Assembly (NCBI GenBank): GCA_902761355.1
Contig: CACWJY010000020.1
Coordinates: 1 to 54,685 of the forward strand
Reading direction: 5' to 3'
DNA length: 54,685 bases
DNA from: Fibrobacter succinogenes
GTDB lineage: Bacteria; Fibrobacterota; Fibrobacteria; Fibrobacterales; Fibrobacteraceae
In this document: positions 36,044 through 43,506 of the stretch, piece by piece
Numbering within the stretch: position 1 is the stretch's first letter
Layout: every line of letters begins with the position of its first letter
Program-made: the position numbers and the translations under genes
Notes under the pieces: model-generated
The model's database searches: none
What the model saw: the letters and a program-made list of their open reading frames with translations, nothing else
Told to the model about the DNA's origin: nothing

Positions 36044-36847
36044 ATGGGAATGAATCGTCGCGATTTCATTAAAAGTTGCTCGCTGGTTGCCATGATGGGG
36101 TTACTCGGTGCGTGCCGCAAGATTCCTCTCGATAAAATTGCGGGTGAGCCTAGCCTAAAGCAGTTCCAGGATGAAGTAAGACTGGCGATGTCGCAGACTA
36201 AAAAGATGCTTGATTTGGTGAAGGTGTCGAAGCCGGGACCGCTGCGTATTCCTGGAGCCTCGTCGGTTAACCGCTTTGGAATGGCTATTGATTTAGACCT
36301 TTGCGACGGTTGCGGCGAGTGTATTTTGGCTTGTAATCTCGAAAATAATGTGCCACTTGTGACGGCCGAAGAGGCGCAAAAGGGACATTTTATGCATTGG
36401 ATGGAACTCCGTGGTGGGTCTCCTTTGATGTGCGCCCATTGTGGTAATGCTCCATGCGAAAAGGTTTGCCCGACGGGGGCTGCGAGCCACACTCCTGACG
36501 GTCTTTCAACGATGATGTACAAGCGCTGTACCGGAAGCCGTTTTTGTGGCGCGAATTGTCCGATAAAGGCACGTAAGTTCAACTTTAATGACGCCCAGAA
36601 GATGGGGCTTGCCCGTAAGTTTAATAACGAGGTCCCGCTCCGCGAAAAGGGCGTCATGGAAAAATGCAGCCTTTGCCTGCATCGCCTCCAGAACGACCGG
36701 CTTCAATTTAAGACGCTTTCTGCCGAAGAATGGCGCGGTCGCGGTGTGACCACCGCCTGCTCGGACGCCTGCAAGAGGCGTGCGATCATCTTTGGCAACT
36801 GGCTCGACGAAAAGTCTCCGCTGGTCCGCGAGAAATTGCCGACTTAG
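36044..36847 (+). CDS. Tat-exported four-cluster iron-sulfur lipoprotein (ActB C-terminal/QrcC-like)
   Basis: The 267-residue protein has an N-terminal Tat motif NRRDFIK (4-10) followed by a hydrophobic run and a lipobox LLGAC (Cys24), so it is a predicted Tat lipoprotein. Four ferredoxin cluster sites follow: Cys87/90/93/97; Cys130/133/138/142; Cys162/168/172 with Ser165 where the second Cys would be; and Cys208/211/239/243. The pattern and RCTGSRFCGANCPIKARKFNF match HybA/ActB/QrcC-type subunits. The Ser suggests cluster three is 3Fe-4S. The SD AAGG precedes the ATG. It lies 16 bases after the cytochrome gene. Confidence 0.92.
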   Translation: MGMNRRDFIKSCSLVAMMGLLGACRKIPLDKIAGEPSLKQFQDEVRLAMSQTKKMLDLVKVSKPGPLRIPGASSVNRFGMAIDLDLCDGCGECILACNLENNVPLVTAEEAQKGHFMHWMELRGGSPLMCAHCGNAPCEKVCPTGAASHTPDGLSTMMYKRCTGSRFCGANCPIKARKFNFNDAQKMGLARKFNNEVPLREKGVMEKCSLCLHRLQNDRLQFKTLSAEEWRGRGVTTACSDACKRRAIIFGNWLDEKSPLVREKLPT

Positions 36848-36881
36848 ATCCGTCGGTCGTGTTTATGCGGGGGAGGCGTTA

Positions 36882-38669
36882 ATGTTTCGCTACTTAATGG
36901 CTGTGGGACTTGTGCTTTTTTTGCCGGGGCTTTACGCCTTGGGACTTTCCTTGTATGACGGGCCTTCTGCCTGGATGGTGGATTCGCAGACGTTTTGGGG
37001 AACTCCCATTAGCTTATTTGTTTTTTGGATTGGTCTTGCCCATGCGGGAACTCTCCTTTCGGCCGTTTTTGTTGCTTTGGATATCAAATTGGACCGCCGT
37101 ACGGCCCTGATTGCGGAACTTTCGACGCTTTCGAGTCTTGTATTTGCTGCGATTTATCCGCTAATGCATTTGGGCGTCATTGAAAATTTCTACATGGTAG
37201 CGCCCTTTGCGGATGCTCGTGGAAATTTTGCGAATGTGCGTTCCCCGTTGGTGTGGGATTTTTGCTGTATTGCGGTTTACGCGCTCCTTTCGCTGCTGTT
37301 TTTCGTGACTCACCTGAAAGCGCGTAAAACGCCGTCGCTCGAAAAATACCGTAAGCCTATGGCGTGGCTACTTTTTCCGTTGGTCCTTTGGGTGCATACG
37401 ATTGTGAGTCTTGATTTTGCAACGACTTTTGTTCCCGAATGGCGCGGGGCGTTTTTCCCTGTTTATTTTATTGCCGGGGCGATTTTCTCGGGGCTTGCGT
37501 TGGTGAATTTGATCCTTTGTACGGAAGGTTACCGCGTACGTCTTTTGGAACGTTTACAACTCATTTGTTCGTGGTTCATGTGCGCCATCTGGATTTGGGA
37601 CTTTATGCTCAAGGGGTCATTTTGTACCTCGGCGTTTGTCTTTGCCGGGTTGTTCCCGCAACTGCGCATGGTTTCGGTTATCCGAGAAAACAAGTGGGGG
37701 CGTGTCGCGCTTTCTTTGAGCGTGTTGCTAGGGCTTTTCCTTGAAAGGCTGTACCTGGTTTCGCCTGAATTTGGTTCTTCGGCTACGGCAACTTTTGGAT
37801 GGGTCGATTTGGGATTGCTGATGTTCTCGGTGGGCGGGTTTATGCTTGTTTTCTTTGGAGCGCGTCGTTTGCTGGACCGCTATGCCGAAAGCGCAGGGTC
37901 TTACTTTGGTGAAGTGGATGGAAGTGACATGGCAAAGGCCGAAGAAGCCGAAGAGGCAGAACGTGAGGGGTTCCGCGGCATTGAGAAGACTAAGAAGGGC
38001 TTTTATATACAGCCGTGGTCTTCGGAAGAATACCGCCAGTTGCGTTTCCCGCTGCTGTTGGGTGTTGTTGTGACAGCTCTATTTACGCTTTGGATTTTTG
38101 AGCAGCAGTCTTTCGAAAATGTAGAGCTCTCTTTTGCGAATGTAATCCCTTTGTGGTATCCGCTTTTTGCCTTTATGGCGGCCTTGACTTTGTTTGTTAG
38201 AGCTTATTTTGTTGAAAAGAGCTTCGTATTGCACCGTGCCGAAAAAATCATTGGGGGCGCCTTGTTGCTTTGCCTGGGCGCTTGTGCGGGAGCCTTTTTT
38301 GCCGGAGGAGCGTCCGAAAAACCGGTTGAACAGTTCGTTCGCGATATGGACGCGGTTTCGGGTGTGCATGCTGAAGATTTGAATCGTGTGGCGATGGTTT
38401 GGAATGCTCGTTGTGCCACCTGCCATGGAACCGATGGTCGTTTTAACGAAAAGTTTGTACGTGAGTATTATCCGGTGCCGCAAAAGTTGGATCTCGCTAG
38501 GCTCGATAGCCTTGGAGTGGACTCGTTGGTTCGGGTGGTCTGGAACGGACGCAATAATATGAACTCATATGCCGGACGTTTGACCTTAGACGAGGCTCGA
38601 GGTCTTGTGCTTTATATGCGACATTTGGCTCAGAAAGTTCCTGAAGAAGAGACGGAGGGTAAAAAATGA
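36882..38669 (+). CDS. NrfD/ActC-like membrane protein fused to a monoheme cytochrome c domain
   Basis: The 595-residue protein has about ten membrane spans, eight in residues 1-350. Its ISLFVFWIGLAHAGTLLSA and IYPLMHLG segments and RSPLVWDF resemble ActC of Alternative Complex III, an NrfD/PsrC relative that binds quinone. A cytoplasmic linker (about 345-390) and two or three further spans follow. The end is a periplasmic cytochrome c domain with CATCH (511-515) and likely axial Met560 (NNMNSYAG). Known: ActC and ActE are separate proteins in typical Alternative Complex III; here both functions sit in one chain. The SD GGGAGG is very good. Confidence 0.88.
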   Translation: MFRYLMAVGLVLFLPGLYALGLSLYDGPSAWMVDSQTFWGTPISLFVFWIGLAHAGTLLSAVFVALDIKLDRRTALIAELSTLSSLVFAAIYPLMHLGVIENFYMVAPFADARGNFANVRSPLVWDFCCIAVYALLSLLFFVTHLKARKTPSLEKYRKPMAWLLFPLVLWVHTIVSLDFATTFVPEWRGAFFPVYFIAGAIFSGLALVNLILCTEGYRVRLLERLQLICSWFMCAIWIWDFMLKGSFCTSAFVFAGLFPQLRMVSVIRENKWGRVALSLSVLLGLFLERLYLVSPEFGSSATATFGWVDLGLLMFSVGGFMLVFFGARRLLDRYAESAGSYFGEVDGSDMAKAEEAEEAEREGFRGIEKTKKGFYIQPWSSEEYRQLRFPLLLGVVVTALFTLWIFEQQSFENVELSFANVIPLWYPLFAFMAALTLFVRAYFVEKSFVLHRAEKIIGGALLLCLGACAGAFFAGGASEKPVEQFVRDMDAVSGVHAEDLNRVAMVWNARCATCHGTDGRFNEKFVREYYPVPQKLDLARLDSLGVDSLVRVVWNGRNNMNSYAGRLTLDEARGLVLYMRHLAQKVPEEETEGKK

Positions 38670-39127
38670 CTCCGTTGGCCAATGCTCTCGCTTGCTTGAT
38701 TGCTCTAGGTTGTGCCCTGTTTTTGTGGCGCAAGGGGTCTTCGCCGTATCGTAATGGGGCCTTGTTAGCGGGATTCTTGCTGCTGTTTGGCGTGTTCACT
38801 TATTTTGGTGGCGAGATGTTTGACGCTCGCTCCATTAACCTTTCGCTCGAAATGTACCCGTTCCGCATGATGGCGTTATGCCTTTGCCTTTCGACGACAT
38901 CGCTTGCGCTTTACCGTAGGCGTTACCTGGTGCTCGCCCAGGCACTGTGGTTTTGGGTTGAACTTTTTGGCGGAATTGCTCTGTTTTATCGGGGACTGGA
39001 TGTTGCCTGGACGCGGATTTTGGCGATTTTTTGGATGGGATTCTGTAGCACCTTCCTTTCGAAAATTTCGAAAGAAATGGAATTTTGCCTGATGGTCTTC
39101 TGGCTTGCCGTTTGGGTGTTCTTTTAG
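38666..39127 (+). CDS. Small membrane protein of the redox module
   Basis: The 153-residue protein has about five membrane spans and short loops. It contains no heme, cluster or signal motifs. ATGA overlap with the NrfD-cytochrome gene means co-translation. I do not recognise the family; position and size suggest a small accessory subunit (like ActD or ActF pieces in Alternative Complex III) but sequence similarity cannot be claimed. Confidence 0.8.
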   Translation: MTPLANALACLIALGCALFLWRKGSSPYRNGALLAGFLLLFGVFTYFGGEMFDARSINLSLEMYPFRMMALCLCLSTTSLALYRRRYLVLAQALWFWVELFGGIALFYRGLDVAWTRILAIFWMGFCSTFLSKISKEMEFCLMVFWLAVWVFF

Positions 39128-39204
39128 GCTTTATCCCTTTAGACGTGGACCCCATAAATTTTTAAATTTAGCCTCGAAATAGATTTTTATATCGAGGTCT
39201 TCTT

Positions 39205-42200
39205 ATGTGGAAAACTAAAGGTGCTATTCGATACTTTTTGTCTATCCTTGCGATGACTTTTGTGCAGATGGGCGTGTTTATTTATGCCCAGAAAATCTTG
39301 TCGGGTTCGTTTACCAATGTGGAATCGGGACAGACCTGGCAAGCGTTCATGCTACAGATATTCTTCTTGGCCCCATACATTTTGATGGTGTTTTTTGCGG
39401 GCTTTTTCACCAATAAGTTTTCAAAGAATAAGGTGCTCGCGTGGTCGGCTTTGTTTATGACTGCGTTTGTAATAGCCCAGTCGGTGCTTGTAACATGCAA
39501 TTGCCCGCGTGTGGCATTCTGGTTGTCGATTGGACTTAGCTGCGGTTTTGCGGTTCATAGTGCAGCCAAGTATGGCATCCTTAAAGAAATGTTCGGAGTC
39601 CGTAACCTGAGCTTTGCGAATGCGTTCTTGCAGATTTTTGGCTTGGGTGGCATCATTTGCGCGTCTTGGCTTACCGTCGTGGGTGTGAATCTGATTAATC
39701 TGGAATCGTTGCAGTCGTATGCGGCGGTCCATCGCATTACGTCGGAATCGCTTGTGATTCCCTGGATTTTGACGGGTGTTAGTGTACTTGGTACCGTGGC
39801 TAGTTTCATGGTCCCCAAGGTCAAGTATGAAAATCCGAATGTCAATATTGAGAATGTGAAAAAGCACTTGAGTCTTGGTTGGCGTGTTCCTACTCTGCGT
39901 GCGTCCATTATTGCTCTTTCCATGTTCTGGGCCTTGGCTCAGGTGTTTGTGCTTATGTACCAGGATGTGTCGGGCTCGTATGACATCGACATGATTCAGA
40001 ATTACCTGGCCTTTACAATTGCGGGCCTTATGGTAGGCTCGGTCATTGCGGCGACCAAGTCGAGGGACTTTATCGAGACCGGTTTTATTCCGATGGGTAT
40101 GATCGGTGTGTCGGTGTGCATGTTCCTGGTTCCGTTCTTTGTGCATCCGGTGGCACTTGTGGTGCTCTATTCGCTGACCGGCCTGTTTGGAGGACTGTTC
40201 CTGGTCCCGGTGAACGCCTTGTTGCAGTACAATACGCGTCCCAATAATTCGGGCTCGGTTCTTGCTCTTGCGAATATGATTCAGGCGATTGTCCTGATTG
40301 CTTTCTTGTTCCTGTTCTCGGTGATGGTTCACTATACGCAGATTCCGCCGCAGCTTTATTTCTTGGGACTAGCCCTTGTTTCTTTGGTGGTGTTTGTCTG
40401 GACGATTTCGAACTTGCCGCAGGCCCTTTTGCGTACGATGCTTAAGCTGGTGTTTAACCGCTACCGCATCCGCGTGCTTGGCGTGCAGAACATCCCGAAC
40501 GAAGGTCCGGTGCTCTTGGTCGGTAACCATCACAGTTTTATCGACTGGGCGATGATTCAGATGGCGTCTCCTCGTCCGCTTTGCATTGCAAGCAACAAGG
40601 ACCACTTTGAAAGATGGTATTTGCGTGCCGTGTTGAAGCGCTTGGGCATGATCCGTATTGACAACAATAATCCCAAAGAGGCAATGGACAAAATCCACGA
40701 AGCCCTCTTGGCGGGCAAGGCTGTCGTAATCTTCCCGACGGGCGAAGTGTCCAAGTCCCCGCATGTGGAACCGTTCACCATCGATTATTCTTCTGCCGTG
40801 GACGATACCCACGCCATGATTATCCCGTTCTATATTCAGGGCCTGTGGGGGTCAAACTATAGTTACAGTGGCTCCGATATGTATGGTGCCTCTGCTGAAC
40901 GTGCGGTAACAGTTGCCTTTGGCAAGGCGATTCCCGCCAATACGCCGCCTAATGAAATTCGTGCCATTGTCCGTCAAATCTCGATTGATGCCTGGAAATA
41001 TGCGGTCAAGTTCGTGCGCCCGATTGCGGCCTCTTGGATTCGCACCTGCAAGCGCTATGTGAAGCATGGTCCGGCAATCTATAATACCGATGGCGGCCAC
41101 TTCTCGGGTTACAAGTTGATGGGTGCCGTGATGGCATTCCGCGGGCTATTGAAGCATAAGCTGGACAAGGACGAACAGAACATCGGCATTATGCTTCCGC
41201 CGAGCCCTGCCGGCGTGATTGTGAACCTGGTGCTCTGGGTCATGGGCAAGACGAACGTGAACCTGAATTACACTTCGTCTGTAGATAACGTGAAGTATTG
41301 CTGCGAAAAGGCTGATGTCAAGACCGTTATTTCGAGTAAGCAGTTTATCCAGAAGCTCAAGGGTCGCGGAAACGACTATTCTAAAGTTGCCTCGGACAAG
41401 GTCCGTATTCTTTACGCTGAAGACCTGATGAAAGAAATCCCGAAGGCAAAGATTGCAGCCCTCCTGGTGACCTGCATTATATTGCCCTCTTGGCTTATTC
41501 GCTTTATTTTCTGCAAGCGTACAAGCATCGACGATACTGCCGTAATCGTGTTCAGCTCGGGTTCCGAAGGTACGCCGAAGGGGGTATTGCTGAGCCACCG
41601 CAACCTGATGGGTAATATCCAGCAGCTCGCTTGTATTTTGAACGTGAGCCGTGGCGACGTGATGCTTTCGGAACTCCCGCTGTTCCATAGCTTTGGTTTG
41701 ACAGTCACGACACTTTTGAACCTAACCGAAGGTTGCCCGATTGTAGCCGTGGCAGACCCGACGGACGTGAAGACGATGGCCCGCGTGTGTGCCGAATTCC
41801 ATGTGACCTGCATGGTGGCGACCCCGACCTTCTTGCGAGCATTCACCGTAAGCCGCTATGTGCATCCGCTCGTGTTCAAGTACGTGCGCGTGATTATTGC
41901 CGGTGCTGAAGCCTTGCGCCCCGAACTTGCAACCGCATTCCGCCTCAAGTTCGGTAAGGAAATCTACGAAGGCTACGGCTGTACCGAAACGGCTCCGGTG
42001 GCATCGGTGAATACCGAAAACACGTTGCATAACGACTACATGACCATGCAGGTGAACAACAAGCCCGGTACAGTTGGCCCGGCACTTCCCGGTACGCAGT
42101 TCCTGATTGTGGATCCAGAAACGAATGTTCCGCTTCCGACAGGGGAGGCGGGCATGATTCTGATCGGTGGATGTCAGGTGATGCAGGGCTACCTGAAGGA

Positions 42201-42633
42201 CCCGGAACGCACGGATAGCGTGATTGTCAAGATCAACGGAATCCGCTACTACCGCACGGGCGACAAGGGATTCCTCGACGAAGATGGGTTCCTTACGATT
42301 GTGGACCGCTACAGCCGCTTTGCCAAGCTCGGTGGTGAAATGGTGAGCCTGGGCGCCGTCGAAAAGAAAATCCAGGACACGCCGGTGCTTGAAGGCTGCG
42401 ATTACTTGGTGACAACAATTCCGGATTCTGCCAAGGGAGAAAAAATTGTGCTGTTGTACCAGGGCGAGAAGGATCCGAAGGATGTGCTCTCGGAATTGCG
42501 TGCAAGCGGATTCCCGCCGATTATGCTCCCTGCATTGGCGTTCTTGGTCGAAAAAGTGCCTAAGCTCGGTACGGGCAAGGCTGACTTTACTACGGCGAAG
42601 AAACTTGCAAAAGAACTTGCTGGAGTAAAATAA
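39205..42633 (+). CDS. aas: LplT-Aas fusion: lysophospholipid flippase, acyltransferase and acyl-ACP synthetase
   Basis: This is a 1142-residue three-domain protein. Residues about 1-420 are an MFS-type transporter like LplT (about 12 spans). Residues about 425-620 are a PlsC-type glycerolipid acyltransferase with HHSFID (His442-Asp447 as H-x4-D) and FPTGEVS. Residues about 640-1142 are an AMP-forming acyl-ACP synthetase with FSSGSEGTPKG (near 783-793), GYGCTETAPV and the YRTGDKGF segment. Known: this fusion takes up lysophospholipid and re-acylates it with fatty acid activated on ACP. GAGG lies 8 bases before the ATG. The stop overlaps the next ATG (TAATG). Confidence 0.93.
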   Translation: MWKTKGAIRYFLSILAMTFVQMGVFIYAQKILSGSFTNVESGQTWQAFMLQIFFLAPYILMVFFAGFFTNKFSKNKVLAWSALFMTAFVIAQSVLVTCNCPRVAFWLSIGLSCGFAVHSAAKYGILKEMFGVRNLSFANAFLQIFGLGGIICASWLTVVGVNLINLESLQSYAAVHRITSESLVIPWILTGVSVLGTVASFMVPKVKYENPNVNIENVKKHLSLGWRVPTLRASIIALSMFWALAQVFVLMYQDVSGSYDIDMIQNYLAFTIAGLMVGSVIAATKSRDFIETGFIPMGMIGVSVCMFLVPFFVHPVALVVLYSLTGLFGGLFLVPVNALLQYNTRPNNSGSVLALANMIQAIVLIAFLFLFSVMVHYTQIPPQLYFLGLALVSLVVFVWTISNLPQALLRTMLKLVFNRYRIRVLGVQNIPNEGPVLLVGNHHSFIDWAMIQMASPRPLCIASNKDHFERWYLRAVLKRLGMIRIDNNNPKEAMDKIHEALLAGKAVVIFPTGEVSKSPHVEPFTIDYSSAVDDTHAMIIPFYIQGLWGSNYSYSGSDMYGASAERAVTVAFGKAIPANTPPNEIRAIVRQISIDAWKYAVKFVRPIAASWIRTCKRYVKHGPAIYNTDGGHFSGYKLMGAVMAFRGLLKHKLDKDEQNIGIMLPPSPAGVIVNLVLWVMGKTNVNLNYTSSVDNVKYCCEKADVKTVISSKQFIQKLKGRGNDYSKVASDKVRILYAEDLMKEIPKAKIAALLVTCIILPSWLIRFIFCKRTSIDDTAVIVFSSGSEGTPKGVLLSHRNLMGNIQQLACILNVSRGDVMLSELPLFHSFGLTVTTLLNLTEGCPIVAVADPTDVKTMARVCAEFHVTCMVATPTFLRAFTVSRYVHPLVFKYVRVIIAGAEALRPELATAFRLKFGKEIYEGYGCTETAPVASVNTENTLHNDYMTMQVNNKPGTVGPALPGTQFLIVDPETNVPLPTGEAGMILIGGCQVMQGYLKDPERTDSVIVKINGIRYYRTGDKGFLDEDGFLTIVDRYSRFAKLGGEMVSLGAVEKKIQDTPVLEGCDYLVTTIPDSAKGEKIVLLYQGEKDPKDVLSELRASGFPPIMLPALAFLVEKVPKLGTGKADFTTAKKLAKELAGVK

Positions 42634-43502
42634 TGCAAGGCTTGACCCCAGTACGTACGGTACGGTTGCTTTCGTCGCTGGTGGCCCTAGTCGGCATGGT
42701 GTTCCTGCTTTTGGAACGCGTTCTTTCGGCTGTGCTTGCTATGGCAAAGGATGGAGTCGGACTCGGACTGGCTCGTTATAACAACTTTACGGGTCAATTT
42801 GCGGCACAGAATTTTGCTCAAGATAAACAGTTGCTGAATTTACTTAAAGAAGTTCAGTCCATGTTGCCTATGGCTGAAAGCGCCTTGACGGTACTTTTGA
42901 TTGTTGCCATAGTTTTTATCGTGATTGCGCTTGTTGGGCTTGCCTTGCCCAAGCAGACCGTTCATGTGCTTGTGGCCCTTAAGCTGCTTAAGTGGCAAAC
43001 GGGCGACATCGAAGAAGCTAACCCTGGCACATCGCTGCAAGACATGCTAAAAAAACTCGGTGAAGTTCCCCTAAAAAAACTGGCGATCCCCTTTGCGGCA
43101 ATTGTTGTTGTGGTCTTAGCGGTGCTTGTGATTTCGAGCTGCCAAGAACGTGCCAAGACGGCGTCGATTTCGGGAGCTTTAGAAGAAATGCAGGAACAGG
43201 CTGCTGCCTATATTACGGCTCAAAAAGCCTATTATGCGCAAAAGAAAAATCTGGGCGATGCCAAGGCCCTGCACATGGCCGATTCGGTTTCAACCGATTG
43301 GTTTGATTACAAAATGAAAGGAACTCGCTTTACGGCGGTCTCGAAAGTTCCGCTCGGCAATTGCCCCGCTGGCTCCAAGTGGAACGTGAATGCGGCGACC
43401 AAGGGATTCTTTGAAAAGGAACTTCTGTTTTACCGGATTCTTCCTAAGGATTCCGCTTGTATTAAGCTGACTCCGGGTTTTAAGACTATAGGACGGAAGT
43501 AG
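42633..43502 (+). CDS. Membrane protein with pilin-like C-terminal domain
   Basis: The 289-residue protein has three hydrophobic segments (about 12-33, 83-104 and 150-170). The region after the third span, from GALEEMQEQAAAYITAQKAY on, resembles the globular part of type IV pilin-like proteins: an amphipathic helix, then a small beta region with one Cys pair (NCPAG and SACIKL). The match is by eye and short, so function is uncertain. It is translationally coupled to the LplT-Aas gene. Confidence 0.75.
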   Translation: MQGLTPVRTVRLLSSLVALVGMVFLLLERVLSAVLAMAKDGVGLGLARYNNFTGQFAAQNFAQDKQLLNLLKEVQSMLPMAESALTVLLIVAIVFIVIALVGLALPKQTVHVLVALKLLKWQTGDIEEANPGTSLQDMLKKLGEVPLKKLAIPFAAIVVVVLAVLVISSCQERAKTASISGALEEMQEQAAAYITAQKAYYAQKKNLGDAKALHMADSVSTDWFDYKMKGTRFTAVSKVPLGNCPAGSKWNVNAATKGFFEKELLFYRILPKDSACIKLTPGFKTIGRK

Positions 43503-43506
43503 CGGA

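Noticed and set aside
36780..36881. Longer N-terminus for the NrfD-cytochrome protein
   Set aside because: The extension would overlap the iron-sulfur gene and has no signal or SD; GGGAGG right before the ATG at 36882 fixes the start.
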